Shown piece after piece: positions 9,190 through 20,155 of a stretch of 64,000 bases of DNA. The notes under the pieces were generated by a model that had not been told where the DNA came from, made no database searches, and worked only from the letters and a program-made list of their open reading frames with translations. The stretch comes from Qipengyuania gelatinilytica (GTDB taxonomy: Bacteria; Pseudomonadota; Alphaproteobacteria; Sphingomonadales; Sphingomonadaceae), in NCBI RefSeq assembly GCF_019711315.1, contig NZ_CP081294.1, forward strand, positions 496,001 through 560,000. The letters run 5' to 3'. The number at the start of each line of letters is the position of its first letter. The stretch's first letter is position 1. The translations under genes and the position numbers were made by a program.

Positions 9190-9480
9190 CTATTGCTTAC
9201 CGCGCCAGCCGAGCGAATTTCGATTGAGTTCGGCAAGATCCTCGTCGCCCGAAATGACTGCCTCTCCGAGAGCAATCGCACGCTCGAGCACCTCCGTCGG
9301 GGCATTGCTGTAGGCAGGCGCCGGAATCTCGTCGTTCCACTTCGCACCCAGCGCGTTGTCGAGCAGGATACGCATGAAGCAATGGTCCAAACGGACCGGC
9401 CAGCCGCGTTGCTCGGCAAGGCCGGGCATGCGCTCACGCGTCAGGGCAAACCATTGATCGACAAGATTTTCGCGACTCAT
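9190..9480 (-). CDS. Conserved small protein in the B12 uptake operon
   Basis: A 96-residue soluble protein starting MSRENLVDQWFALTRERMPG. No motif gives a function. I recall similar short proteins in sphingomonads carrying the label 'GCN5-related N-acetyltransferase', but it is far too short for a full GNAT domain and no acetyl-CoA loop is visible, so that label should not be trusted. It starts 14 bp after btuD on the same strand, which indicates co-transcription with the cobalamin transporter. Confidence 0.65.
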   Translation of the reverse strand: MSRENLVDQWFALTRERMPGLAEQRGWPVRLDHCFMRILLDNALGAKWNDEIPAPAYSNAPTEVLERAIALGEAVISGDEDLAELNRNSLGWRGKQ

Positions 9481-9494
9481 GACGCCCTAACGCG

Positions 9495-10220
9495 TCAGGC
9501 CGTGACCAGTGCCCGCTTTCCGCTCTCCCCGACCCAGCTTGCCGCGACACCCCAGACATCGAGGATCGTCACATCGTCCAGCGCACTTTCTGGCCGATCA
9601 TCGGCCACCAGTGCACCGCGATCGAGCACAAGCACCCGGTCGGCGTGGTTCATCGCATGGGCGAGGTCGTGGAGCACGAGGACGACACCTGCACCCGCGT
9701 CGGCTGCGCGGCGCAAGTGCCGGAGAAGATCGAGCTGGTGGCCCAGGTCGAGCGCTGCAAGCGGTTCATCGGCGAGGATCCAGTCGGGCTCGCCGGCGAG
9801 CACACGCGCAAGTAACACTCGCGCAGTCTCGCCACCCGAAAGCGATTGGGCACGGCGGTCGGCTAACGGTGCTAGATCGAGCGCTGCGAGCGCCGCATCG
9901 ACAGGCTCGGCCAACTGGTCGCCATGCGGCATGCGGCCGAGTTGCACTAGTGTGCGGACCGACACGTCCCAAGCCACCTCTGCCGATTGCGGCAAGTAGC
10001 CGATACGCTTTGCCAGCCGTCTCGGCGGCAGGTCGAAAAGCCCGCTTCCGTCCAGCTCGACACTGCCGACATCCGGATCAAGCAAACCCGCCATGGCCTC
10101 GAGAAGCGTGGACTTGCCCGCCCCGTTCGGTCCGCAAATCGCCGTTATCTTTCCGGGCTGCAGCGCGCAAGTGACGTGCTTGAGGCGATCCCCGATGCTC
10201 AGCTCATGGGTCGACAGCAT
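9495..10220 (-). CDS. btuD: ABC transporter ATP-binding protein, cobalamin uptake (BtuD-like)
   Basis: A 241-residue ABC ATPase. Seen: Walker A GPNGAGKST near residues 29-37, Q-loop (YLPQS), signature LSGGE, Walker B ILADEP and the switch His in VLHDL. It powers import through the adjacent FecCD-type permease. The ATG at 10218-10220 overlaps the permease stop (TGATG), so translation is coupled. A much longer open frame continues upstream but covers the permease gene and is spurious. Sequence alone cannot separate B12 from haem or siderophore importers. The cobalamin riboswitch at the head of the operon is what identifies the substrate. Confidence 0.88.
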   Translation of the reverse strand: MLSTHELSIGDRLKHVTCALQPGKITAICGPNGAGKSTLLEAMAGLLDPDVGSVELDGSGLFDLPPRRLAKRIGYLPQSAEVAWDVSVRTLVQLGRMPHGDQLAEPVDAALAALDLAPLADRRAQSLSGGETARVLLARVLAGEPDWILADEPLAALDLGHQLDLLRHLRRAADAGAGVVLVLHDLAHAMNHADRVLVLDRGALVADDRPESALDDVTILDVWGVAASWVGESGKRALVTA

Positions 10221-11173
10221 CAGATTGTCCCCTTCCGCATACGCACCAGCAATCCGAGGAAGAAGGGCGCGCCGAGAAGGCTGAGGGCAATACCCAGCCG
10301 CAATTCGGTCACCAGGGGCAGGACACGCACCACGCTGTCTGCCACAAGCACCAGCAATGCTCCTGCAAGCGCGCTCGGCACGATCAGCTGCGATGGCCGC
10401 CGGTCTGTCAGCGGACGAACGAGATGCGGGACGATCAGGCCGACGAAGCCGATGATCCCGGCAACGGCCACGCCTGCCCCCACGGTCAGGCCGATCCCCG
10501 CCACCAGCAGCCACAAGAGCCGGGTCGTATCGATACCGAGCGAACGCGCCACCGGCTCACCCAGCGTCAGCGCATCGAGAAAACGACCTGCGCGCCAGAG
10601 TACCACTATGCCCAGCAGGACGAGCGGCGCGGCGAGCCATACCTCCCGCCAGCTGCGGTCTGTCAGCGCACCGTTGAGCCACAGGACGATCTGGCTCATC
10701 GCAAAGGCGTTGGGCGCCATGCTGATCGCGAGCGCGGTCAAGGCGCCTGCGAGGCTCGCGACCATGAGACCTGCGAGGGTGAAAAGCGCGATGCCGCCGG
10801 TGCGGCCGGCAATCGCGGCGAGCAGTGCCATGGCAGAGGCGGCCCCGACCAATGCGAAGAGCGGCAGCAACCAGGCGCTTGTGGCATAGCCGAACCATAG
10901 GGCGATCACTGCGCCGAGAGCGGCTCCCGGGGCGATCCCGAACAGCCCTGGGTCGGCGAGCGGGTTGCGCAGGTATCCTTGCATCGCCGCGCCGGCAGCT
11001 CCAAGCCCTGCGCCTACGACGATTGCCAGCAACGCGCGCGGCAACCTCAGTTCTGCGACGATCAGGACCGCATTCGGCGTGCTCGCCGGATCGATCCAGA
11101 CGCGCCCGGCTAAGAGCGAAAGCGGCAACGCCACCAGTACCAGGACGCCGAAAATCAGGGACGCGCGGTTCAT
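10220..11173 (-). CDS. btuC: ABC transporter permease, cobalamin uptake (BtuC/FecCD family)
   Basis: A 317-residue inner-membrane permease with about nine to ten hydrophobic segments. It has hallmark FecCD-family stretches: LPRALLAIVVGAGLGAAGAAMQG near residue 44, NPLADPGLFGI shortly after, and GFVGLIVPHLVR in the C-terminal half, which contains the coupling region for the ATPase. Together with BtuF and BtuD it should carry cobalamin across the inner membrane. Its start overlaps the btuF stop by 4 bp, and its stop overlaps the btuD start. Confidence 0.9.
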   Translation of the reverse strand: MNRASLIFGVLVLVALPLSLLAGRVWIDPASTPNAVLIVAELRLPRALLAIVVGAGLGAAGAAMQGYLRNPLADPGLFGIAPGAALGAVIALWFGYATSAWLLPLFALVGAASAMALLAAIAGRTGGIALFTLAGLMVASLAGALTALAISMAPNAFAMSQIVLWLNGALTDRSWREVWLAAPLVLLGIVVLWRAGRFLDALTLGEPVARSLGIDTTRLLWLLVAGIGLTVGAGVAVAGIIGFVGLIVPHLVRPLTDRRPSQLIVPSALAGALLVLVADSVVRVLPLVTELRLGIALSLLGAPFFLGLLVRMRKGTI

Positions 11174-11982
11174 GCCGAGCCCTCCCGGATTTCGGCCAGA
11201 CGGCGCGCCGCCTCGATGATCGTGGGTCCACCGCAGTAAAGGAGCCGCGTATCGAGGGTCTCGCGGCGCATATCGGGCACGGCATCGAGAGCCGGATGCG
11301 ACTGCCCCACCTCAGTCCCCGCGACCAGAAGCACCTGCGGCGGGTCGGCCATGACCTGCTCGAGCGACAGGTAATCTGCCTGCCCCATGCCGCGGCGGAC
11401 TCCATAGCTGGTGAAGCCGGTCCTGCGCAGGAGATCGCTGACAAGAGACGCTTCGCCCGGGACGATACCGCCCGGTTGCCACAGCGCCACCTCGACAGGC
11501 TCGCCGGACGAAGCTGCATCTTCCAGCGCCTGCCGGATCTGCGCGACAAGCCGCTCGCCCGCCTCTGCGCGGCCTGCAAGCCCAGCAAGCTCGCGTATTT
11601 GGGCGATGCTCTCCTCTACCGTGGAAGCCGTTCCGAATGTGCGTACGTCGAGGCCAAGGTCGACCATCGCCGCCATGGTCGCAGGCGGGAGGAACGTGCT
11701 GGCCACGACCACATCGGGTTGAAGCGCCAAGACCTCCTCCACCGTACCACCGGTGGATGCGAAACGCGCCGCGTCGCGCGCCGCCATCGAACTGGAACCG
11801 GGATCCTTGCTGTAATGCGAGATCGCGAGGATCTGGCCGGGAGCAGCTACCTCGGCGAGGATCGCATCGGTGCAGGGATTGAGACTGACGATTGTGGGCC
11901 TCTCGCCAACCTGCTGCGCAGGAGCATCGTTGCCCGCGCAGCCCGCGAGCAGCAGCACCAAAGCCGCCATCAGCGGCTTCAC
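11170..11982 (-). CDS. btuF: Periplasmic/lipoprotein cobalamin-binding protein (BtuF-like)
   Basis: A 270-residue class-III solute-binding protein of the BtuF/FhuD type. The N terminus is a short lipoprotein signal with lipobox LLAGC (Cys15), so it is anchored rather than free. After it come PTIVSLNPCTDAILAEVA and LQPDVVVAS, both typical of the family's first lobe. It passes substrate from the outer-membrane receptor to BtuC. The stop overlaps btuC by 4 bp and the start overlaps the end of btuB by 4 bp, so the order of synthesis follows the order of transport. Confidence 0.88.
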   Translation of the reverse strand: MKPLMAALVLLLAGCAGNDAPAQQVGERPTIVSLNPCTDAILAEVAAPGQILAISHYSKDPGSSSMAARDAARFASTGGTVEEVLALQPDVVVASTFLPPATMAAMVDLGLDVRTFGTASTVEESIAQIRELAGLAGRAEAGERLVAQIRQALEDAASSGEPVEVALWQPGGIVPGEASLVSDLLRRTGFTSYGVRRGMGQADYLSLEQVMADPPQVLLVAGTEVGQSHPALDAVPDMRRETLDTRLLYCGGPTIIEAARRLAEIREGSA

Positions 11983-13922
11983 ATCTGGGCCCTCACTCCG
12001 GCGAAGACGCCTCTTCCGGCGGTCCCGTAGCCGCTGACGGTCTCGTATTCGATGTCAAAGACGTTTTCGACACGCCCGAACACCTCGAGATTGTCACCAA
12101 AGGGCATGGCCGCGCGCAGGTCGAGCAGTTCGTAGCCGTCGATCTGCGTGAAATTGCCCGCGTCGTTGAAACTGTCGCCCACGATCCGCAGGTCCGCGCC
12201 GAGCGACAGGCCGAAACCCGCCTCCCAATCGGCGAAGAGGGTTCCGAAGTGGCGCGGACGGCGGGCGAGTTCGAGGCCTGTCATGCGATCCTCCGCGTCG
12301 ACGAAGGAATAGACACCTGAAATCCGCAGCGTGCCGACCACGTCGATGCCGGCTTCCGCCTCGATCCCCTGCGCACGCGCGCGCTCGGTATTGTCATATG
12401 TGCCGAACTGGCCGGGGCTGCAGGGCGACGGCAGCAGGCCGGTGCAGAAAACAAAGTCGATCAGGTCCTCGCTGTCACGGCGGAAACCGGAAAGCGCGAA
12501 GTGAGTGCCCGTACCGCGCTGGCCCTTCTCGATGCCGAGATCGAAACTGGTGCTGAGCTCGGGCTGGAGGTCGCGATTGCCGTAGTCGGAAAAGAGCTGG
12601 AACAGCGAAGGGGCCTTGAAACCCTCGCCGAAACTTGCCCGCAGGCGCCAGTCATCCTTCAGGCCATAGCTGACGTCGCCGCCAAAGCTGGTTTCGCTGC
12701 CGAAAAAGTCGTGGTCGTCGATGCGGCCCCCGGCGTGGACGGCAAGCTTGCCCAGCACCCAGCCGAGCTGGACATAGGCGCCCTGGATATTCGCCTGCGC
12801 AAAGCTGTCGAAGCTCGTTTCGTACTGGTTGCGCTGGTAGTCGTAGCCGAATGCGGCGGACAGGCCCCCGACAAGGCGATATTCGCCGCGCAGGTCCGCG
12901 CGTTCCATCTGGCCCTTGCTCTCGAAGCTGAGCGTGCCAGTGTCGGCGCGGTTGCTGCGATCGGTATCGGCGCGGCTGTAACGAGCGCGCAGCGTCAGGT
13001 CGGCTCCGTAATAAGTGAGCCCGATATCCCCCCAGTAACGCAGGGTTTTCTGTGTTTCAGCCGTGTCGGCCAAAGTGAAATTCGGTGCCGGGAAGCCATC
13101 GATGTCGAGCAGGCCCTCGCTCATGTTGAGATGGCCGGAAAGTTCGAGACTGTCGGCAATGTCGTAAAAGGCCGTGACACCTACAGCTATCTGCGAAAAG
13201 CCATCTTCCTCCGTGCCCGAGGCGGCGCTGGAGAAGCCGTCGGTCTCGTACCATGAACCGGTGAGACCGACGTAGAAATCATCCTCGCTCACACCGGCAA
13301 GCGCACTGGCGAACGCGGTCCCGCGCGAGCCGAGTTCGAGGCTGCCCTGCATACCGGTATCGGCGCGGGTCGAGATATCGATCACGCCGCCGATCGCGTC
13401 AGACCCCCAGATGGTGCTGTTCGATCCGCGCAGGACATCGATCTTGGACACAGTGCCGGTCAGCAGGCTGCCGAAATCGAAACCGCCCGCAGGCGAGGAA
13501 GGGTCGGCGACGGGAACGCCATCAATAAGGACGAGAACCTGCTCAGACCCGGCACCGCGCAGGTTCACCCCCGTGAAGGCGCCAGCCGGACCGTTGCGGG
13601 AAAAGGAAACGCCCGGCACCCGCTGGAGCGCACGGGTCGGGTCTGCGCCCTGAATCGAGACCAGTTCCTCGCGGTCGATGACGGTGACGGCCTGGCCGGT
13701 GTTGCGAATGTCCGTGCCAAGACCATTGGCCGTCACAGTGATCGACGGGACCAGCTGGTCCGCAATCGTGATCTGCTCGCCGCCATTGTCGGCGGGCTGT
13801 TCCGCGGGCCCCGTCGCATCCTGCGCAGCGAGGATTTCCGCCAGCGCATCCTCGGTGGAATCCTGCGCGAGTGCAGCGCCGGGAACTGCCGAGGCAGTCA
13901 GGAAAAACAGGTATTTATACAC
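11979..13922 (-). CDS. btuB: TonB-dependent outer-membrane cobalamin receptor (BtuB-like)
   Basis: A 647-residue receptor. It has a signal peptide ending ALAQ, a plug domain (about residues 55-170, with the motifs TVIDREEL, RALQRVPGVSFSRNG and VLVLIDGVPVADPS), then a 22-strand-type barrel ending in a short aromatic/hydrophobic C terminus. The substrate is assigned from the cobalamin riboswitch directly upstream. The GTG at 13920-13922 was preferred as start: AGGAGG lies four bases upstream (13927-13932), and the protein then begins directly with the signal peptide (VYKYLFFLTASAVPGAALA). The ATG at 13935-13937 would place that AGGAGG inside the coding region, but it cannot be excluded. Confidence 0.9.
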   Translation of the reverse strand: MYKYLFFLTASAVPGAALAQDSTEDALAEILAAQDATGPAEQPADNGGEQITIADQLVPSITVTANGLGTDIRNTGQAVTVIDREELVSIQGADPTRALQRVPGVSFSRNGPAGAFTGVNLRGAGSEQVLVLIDGVPVADPSSPAGGFDFGSLLTGTVSKIDVLRGSNSTIWGSDAIGGVIDISTRADTGMQGSLELGSRGTAFASALAGVSEDDFYVGLTGSWYETDGFSSAASGTEEDGFSQIAVGVTAFYDIADSLELSGHLNMSEGLLDIDGFPAPNFTLADTAETQKTLRYWGDIGLTYYGADLTLRARYSRADTDRSNRADTGTLSFESKGQMERADLRGEYRLVGGLSAAFGYDYQRNQYETSFDSFAQANIQGAYVQLGWVLGKLAVHAGGRIDDHDFFGSETSFGGDVSYGLKDDWRLRASFGEGFKAPSLFQLFSDYGNRDLQPELSTSFDLGIEKGQRGTGTHFALSGFRRDSEDLIDFVFCTGLLPSPCSPGQFGTYDNTERARAQGIEAEAGIDVVGTLRISGVYSFVDAEDRMTGLELARRPRHFGTLFADWEAGFGLSLGADLRIVGDSFNDAGNFTQIDGYELLDLRAAMPFGDNLEVFGRVENVFDIEYETVSGYGTAGRGVFAGVRAQM

Positions 13923-14019
13923 GAAACCTCCTATCATGAACGCATTGCCGTCCATGACGGGAGGGAGCGGAATTGCTCTCTTCCCCGCTTGCCATCGGTA
14001 CACCCCGCCCGCGGCTGAA

Positions 14020-14175
14020 CGACTGGTACAGGCAGGTCTCCTGGCTTTCCGGATCATCGCTCCCCCGCCGCCTTCCCGGCCCGAGGGCCAGTGGCATGTG
14101 GCGGGATCGCTCCCCGGTTACAGTTGCGGGGGCAGCCGCGGCATTCAATCGCGTTCCCTCTTAGGGGCCACTTGC
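14020..14175 (-). ncRNA. Cobalamin riboswitch
   Basis: On the minus strand the transcript reads GGGAACGCG, then GGCTGCCCCCGCAACTGTAA, CCGGGGAGCGA, GCCACTGG, GGGAAGG, GATGATCCGG, and the B12 box AGCCAGGAGACCTGCC (complement of 14031-14046), in the canonical order. It lies about 100 nt upstream of btuB. Binding of cobalamin should reduce expression of btuB-F-C-D and the genes behind it. Downstream, CTCCCTCCC (complement of 13959-13967) could pair with the btuB Shine-Dalgarno AGGAGG, which would make this a translational switch. That pairing is inferred. Confidence 0.95.
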
Positions 14176-14380
14176 GCAGCCCAACCCGTACCAATCCCTG
14201 CGCAATAGGCCCGAATGCCCGGCTCGGCAAGCTGGGCGCGCAATGATCGAAACCGAAAGCGCAACATTTACATTCTCTCAAGCATGAAGTGGAACCGATG
14301 TTTAGCGAGCGACCCGCTAGAGCCCTTCTCGTGAGCTGGCCGGGACGTTTTCCCGCCGAGACTTCGGGAGAACGCAAGAC
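14176..14380. other. Divergent intergenic region
   Basis: This lies between the 5' end of the riboswitch transcript (leftward) and the next rightward gene and must hold both promoters. TTTACATTCTCTCAAG-like AT-richer sequence near 14266-14282 is the only obvious promoter-like stretch. No gene or RNA was recognised. Confidence 0.35.
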
Positions 14381-14707
14381 ATGTCCGTCCACTTTGCTGC
14401 TGCACGTTGTACGACCCAGTCTCCTCTCGCGAGAGCCCTTGCCAAGCGACCGGTGGCACCTGCTGCCAATGACAATGCCGATCGCAACGTCGCCATCGAC
14501 CAGTCGCTGCGAGACGCACTCCTGCATTTCGCCGAACACGGCCTCGATGCGGCAAATGACGCGGCCCGCAAGGCCAGCGACGCAGCTGGAGCGGGCTCGG
14601 ACGACGAATACCGCCACTGGATCGGCATTTGCGGCAAGCTGGACGGCAGGCTCGCCAACCAGGTCGCATCACGCGGCAAGACCGCAGAAGACCTCCTCAT
14701 CGGCTAA
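14381..14707 (+). CDS. Conserved small hypothetical protein
   Basis: A 108-residue soluble protein, MSVHFAAARCTTQSPLARAL at the start, with an Ala-rich linker containing the APAANDN motif and a helical second half (about residues 40-105). No signal peptide, membrane segment or known domain was seen. It stands alone between the B12 operon and the TCA operon. I have a general impression of similar short proteins in sphingomonads but cannot name a function. Confidence 0.6.
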   Translation: MSVHFAAARCTTQSPLARALAKRPVAPAANDNADRNVAIDQSLRDALLHFAEHGLDAANDAARKASDAAGAGSDDEYRHWIGICGKLDGRLANQVASRGKTAEDLLIG

Positions 14708-14799
14708 CCAGACACTTTGCCCTCGCGGCAGGTGGAACCACTCGCGCACCTTATGCGTCCTGCTGGTAGAACTTCCGCCACTGCAGGACCTTATTGCTA

Positions 14800-14816
14800 T
14801 TGCGAACTATTTGCAA
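14800..14816. promoter_or_regulatory. Candidate Fur-like operator upstream of mdh
   Basis: TTGCGAACTATTTGCAA is an imperfect inverted repeat that fits the TTGCGAATnATTCGCAA-like pattern I associate with Fur boxes. A second, perfect 7-bp inverted repeat (GAACTAT at 14804-14810, ATAGTTC at 14819-14825) overlaps it. It lies about 160 bp upstream of mdh. Binding by Fur or any other regulator is inferred only. Confidence 0.4.
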
Positions 14817-14822
14817 AGATAG

Positions 14823-16378
<1,556 letters not shown>

Positions 16379-16389
16379 GACAAATCCAA

Positions 16390-17280
16390 ATGAGCATCCT
16401 CGTAGACAAGAACACCAAGGTCATCACGCAAGGGATGACCGGCAACACCGGCACCTTCCACACGCAGCAGGCGCTCGATTACGGGACGCAGATGGTTGCG
16501 GGTGTGACCCCCGGTAAGGGCGGAACCGACCACATCGGCCTGCCGCAGTTCAACACCGTCAAGGAAGCCAAGGCCGAAACCGGCGCGACCGCTTCGTGCA
16601 TCTACGTGCCGCCGCCGTTCGCGGCTGACGCCATCCTCGAGGCGATTGACGCCGAGATGGAACTGATCGTTGCCATCACCGAAGGCATCCCCGTGCTCGA
16701 CATGGTGCGCGTGAAGGCCGCACTGCGCGGTTCGAACAGCCGCCTGATCGGCCCGAACTGCCCCGGCGTGCTGACGCCCGGCGAATGCAAGATCGGCATC
16801 ATGCCCGGTTCCATCTTCAAGAAGGGCAGCGTCGGCGTGGTTTCGCGTTCGGGCACGCTGACCTATGAAGCCGTCCACCAGACCACCATGGTTGGCCTCG
16901 GCCAGACCACGGCTGTCGGCATCGGCGGCGATCCCGTAAACGGCACCAATTTCATCGACGTACTCGACCTCTTCCTCGACGACGACGACACCAAGTCGAT
17001 CATCATGATCGGCGAAATCGGCGGCAGCGCGGAAGAAGAAGCCGCGGCCTTCATCAAGGAACAGGCTGCCAAGGGCCGTAAGAAGCCCATGGTCGGCTTC
17101 ATCGCGGGCCGCACGGCGCCTCCGGGCCGCCGCATGGGTCATGCCGGTGCCATCGTTTCAGGCGGCCAGGGCGGCGCGGACGACAAGATCGCAGCGATGG
17201 AAGATGCGGGCATCCGCGTCAGCCCCTCGCCCAGCGAACTCGGCACCACGCTCGACGCGATGTTGAAGGAACTGGCGTAA
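16390..17280 (+). CDS. sucD: Succinyl-CoA synthetase alpha subunit
   Basis: A 296-residue alpha subunit of succinate-CoA ligase, which carries the phosphohistidine intermediate. Seen: the CoA-binding region with [10 protein letters not shown] at the N terminus, [32 protein letters not shown], and the active-site His251 in [12 protein letters not shown] (equivalent to E. coli His246). The partner beta subunit (sucC) is not next to it and not elsewhere in this window, unlike the usual mdh-sucC-sucD order in many alphaproteobacteria. The start has a short gap after the 146-residue gene. Confidence 0.97.
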   Translation: MSILVDKNTKVITQGMTGNTGTFHTQQALDYGTQMVAGVTPGKGGTDHIGLPQFNTVKEAKAETGATASCIYVPPPFAADAILEAIDAEMELIVAITEGIPVLDMVRVKAALRGSNSRLIGPNCPGVLTPGECKIGIMPGSIFKKGSVGVVSRSGTLTYEAVHQTTMVGLGQTTAVGIGGDPVNGTNFIDVLDLFLDDDDTKSIIMIGEIGGSAEEEAAAFIKEQAAKGRKKPMVGFIAGRTAPPGRRMGHAGAIVSGGQGGADDKIAAMEDAGIRVSPSPSELGTTLDAMLKELA

Positions 17281-17313
17281 CCGCCAAGCGCTCCTTCTTC
17301 GAAAGGTACGAAA

Positions 17314-20127
17314 ATGGGTAACGAGAGCCAGAACTTCCTGCCCGAAATGGGCGATCAGGAAGGTCCGCAGCAGGGCCCCAGCTGGGGCAATCCCAACTGG
17401 CTGCAGCAGGTGGTGGACAGCGACGCGGATCTAACCGCGGCGCTGGACCCCACGCAGATGCGCCTTGCGGTGAAAGCGGCAGCAGAAAAAGCCGGCAAGG
17501 CCACCGATCCCAAGGCGATCGAGCAGGCGGCAGACGACAGCATCAAGGCGATGCTGCTCGTGCGGCTTTACCGTGTCCGCGGACATCTGGCGGCCGATCT
17601 CGACCCGCTGGGCCTCTCGCACCGCGACGTACCCGACGATCTCAAGCTCGAATGGCACGGCCTTGCCGGGCAGGAAGCGCGCGAAGTCTATGTCGGCGGC
17701 GTATTCGGTTTCGAATGGGTCACCATCGGCGATCTCTACCGCGTGCTGCGCGAGACCTATTGCGGCAAGGTCGGCCTCGAATACATGCATATTTCGGACA
17801 CGACCGAGCGTCGTTTCCTGCAGGACAAGTTCGAGACCCCCGAAGACACGATCCAGTTCACCGATGAAGGCAAGCGCGCGATCCTTGCCTCGGTGATCCG
17901 CGGCGAGGAATACGAGAAGTTCCTCGGCAAGAAATACGTCGGCACCAAGCGCTTCGGCCTCGATGGCGGCGAGAGCATGATCCCCGCGCTCGAAGCGGTG
18001 ATCAAGTATGGCGGCCAGCTCGGCGTGCGCGAAATCATTTACGGCATGGCCCATCGTGGCCGCCTCAACGTCCTCGCGAACGTGATGGGCAAGCCGTACA
18101 AGGTCATCTTCCACGAATTCTCGGGCGGTTCCTCGAACCCCGACGATGTGGGCGGCTCGGGCGATGTGAAGTATCACCTCGGCACCAGCACCGACCGTTC
18201 ATTCGACGGTATCGACGTGCACATGAGCCTCGTGCCCAACCCCTCGCATCTCGAAGCGGTGAACCCCGTAGTGCTCGGCAAGACCCGCGCGCAGCAGGCC
18301 ATCCGCGACGATCTCAAGCAGCACGAGCAGGTCCTGCCGGTGCTGCTGCACGGCGACGCCGCCTTCGCGGGCCAGGGCATCGTTTGGGAGTGCCTCGGCT
18401 TCTCGGGCGTGCGCGGTTACAACACCGGCGGCTGCCTGCATTTCGTCATCAACAACCAGATCGGCTTCACCACGAGCCCGCAGTTCGCGCGCTCCAGCCC
18501 CTACCCCAGTGATGTGGCAAAGGGTGTCCAGGCCCCGATCCTGCACGTCAACGGCGACGATCCGGAGGCCGTGACCTTCGCCTGCAAGCTGGCCATCGAA
18601 TACCGCCAGACGTTCGGCCGCGATATCGTGATCGACATGTGGTGCTATCGCCGCTTCGGCCACAACGAGGGCGACGAACCGAAATTCACCCAGCCGCTGA
18701 TGTATGACGAGATCCGGAAGCACCCGCGTGTGAGCGAGCTCTACACCAAGCGTCTCGAGAGCGAAGGTGTTATCAAACCGGGCGATGCCGATGCGCTGCG
18801 CAGCGAATTCGACCAGCACCTCGAAGAGGAATTCGCCGCCGCCAAGGATTACAAGCCCAATGAAGCCGACTGGTTCGGCGGTCGCTGGGCGGGCCTCAAC
18901 AAGCCGGCCGATCCCGAAACCGCACGCCGCAATGTCGAAACCGGCATCGACCAGAAGCTATTCGACAGCCTCGGCCGTACGCTGACCACCGTCCCCGACG
19001 ATGTGACCATCCACAAGACGCTGGGCCGCGTGATCGATGCCAAGCGCAAGATGTTCGACAGCGGCGAAGGTTTCGACTGGGCGACCGGCGAAGCGCTCGC
19101 CTTCGGCAGCCTCGTCACCGAAGGTTTCGGTGTGCGCCTGTCCGGCCAGGACTCGGGGCGCGGCACCTTCTCGCAGCGCCACGCCGTCTGGATCGACCAG
19201 AAGGACGAGCGTAAATACATCCCGCTCACCACGCTGCCGCACGGCAAGTTCGAGGTCTATGACAGCCCCTTGAGCGAATATGGCGTGCTCGGCTTCGAAT
19301 ATGGTTTCGCCATGGCCGACCCGAAGAGCCTCGTGATGTGGGAAGCGCAGTTCGGCGATTTCGCCAACGGTGCCCAGATCATGATCGACCAGTTCATCGC
19401 AGCTGGCGAAGTGAAGTGGCTGCGCGCGAACGGTCTCGTGATGCTTCTCCCGCATGGATATGAAGGCCAGGGTCCCGAACACAGCTCGGCGCGTCTCGAA
19501 CGCTTCCTCCAGCTGTGCGCGAACGACAATATCCAGGTCTGCAACATCACCACGCCGGCGAATTACTTCCACGTGCTTCGCCGCCAGATGCTGCGTCCGT
19601 TCCGCAAGCCGATGGTCATCATGACCCCGAAGTCGCTGCTGCGTCACCCGCTGGCGAAGTCGACGGCGGAAGAGTTCATGGGCGATCACCACTTCATGCG
19701 GATCAAGTCCGACATGACCGAGATCGACGACACGAAGATCAAGCGGCTCGTCCTGTGCAGCGGCAAGGTCGCCTATGACCTCATGCAGCGCCGCGACGAA
19801 GCGGAACTGAAGGACGTGTCGATCGTCCGCATCGAACAGCTCTATCCCTTCCCGGGCGAACCGCTGGCCGTGCGCCTCGAGCGCATGACCAATCTCGAAG
19901 AGATCGTCTGGTGCCAGGAAGAGCCCAAGAACAACGGTGCATGGTTCTTCGTCGATCGCCTGATCGAGGAAGCGGCAACCAAGGCAGGCAAGGACGGCAT
20001 GCGCCCGACCTACGCCGGCCGCGAAGTCGCCGCGTCACCAGCAACCGGTTTTGCCAGCCGCCACCAGGTCCAGCAGCAAGCGCTCGTGAATATCGCGCTC
20101 GGCCTGAACGGCGGCACGAGCAACTGA
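17314..20127 (+). CDS. sucA: 2-oxoglutarate dehydrogenase E1 (SucA)
   Basis: A 937-residue thiamine-diphosphate-dependent decarboxylase, the first component of the 2-oxoglutarate dehydrogenase complex. Seen: an E1-specific N-terminal region ([12 protein letters not shown]) and [17 protein letters not shown]; then [14 protein letters not shown], the ThDP/Mg region around [10 protein letters not shown] and INNQIGFTT; then [12 protein letters not shown] and the C-terminal transketolase-like lobe with [17 protein letters not shown]. The length matches the family. It is 33 bp after sucD and 28 bp before sucB. Confidence 0.97.
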   Translation: MGNESQNFLPEMGDQEGPQQGPSWGNPNWLQQVVDSDADLTAALDPTQMRLAVKAAAEKAGKATDPKAIEQAADDSIKAMLLVRLYRVRGHLAADLDPLGLSHRDVPDDLKLEWHGLAGQEAREVYVGGVFGFEWVTIGDLYRVLRETYCGKVGLEYMHISDTTERRFLQDKFETPEDTIQFTDEGKRAILASVIRGEEYEKFLGKKYVGTKRFGLDGGESMIPALEAVIKYGGQLGVREIIYGMAHRGRLNVLANVMGKPYKVIFHEFSGGSSNPDDVGGSGDVKYHLGTSTDRSFDGIDVHMSLVPNPSHLEAVNPVVLGKTRAQQAIRDDLKQHEQVLPVLLHGDAAFAGQGIVWECLGFSGVRGYNTGGCLHFVINNQIGFTTSPQFARSSPYPSDVAKGVQAPILHVNGDDPEAVTFACKLAIEYRQTFGRDIVIDMWCYRRFGHNEGDEPKFTQPLMYDEIRKHPRVSELYTKRLESEGVIKPGDADALRSEFDQHLEEEFAAAKDYKPNEADWFGGRWAGLNKPADPETARRNVETGIDQKLFDSLGRTLTTVPDDVTIHKTLGRVIDAKRKMFDSGEGFDWATGEALAFGSLVTEGFGVRLSGQDSGRGTFSQRHAVWIDQKDERKYIPLTTLPHGKFEVYDSPLSEYGVLGFEYGFAMADPKSLVMWEAQFGDFANGAQIMIDQFIAAGEVKWLRANGLVMLLPHGYEGQGPEHSSARLERFLQLCANDNIQVCNITTPANYFHVLRRQMLRPFRKPMVIMTPKSLLRHPLAKSTAEEFMGDHHFMRIKSDMTEIDDTKIKRLVLCSGKVAYDLMQRRDEAELKDVSIVRIEQLYPFPGEPLAVRLERMTNLEEIVWCQEEPKNNGAWFFVDRLIEEAATKAGKDGMRPTYAGREVAASPATGFASRHQVQQQALVNIALGLNGGTSN

Positions 20128-20155
20128 TCGAGGCCCGAAGAGGAAAGCAATCACC

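Noticed and set aside
9190..9480. 96-residue protein as a complete GNAT acetyltransferase
   Set aside because: It is too short for the fold, and no acetyl-CoA binding loop is visible.
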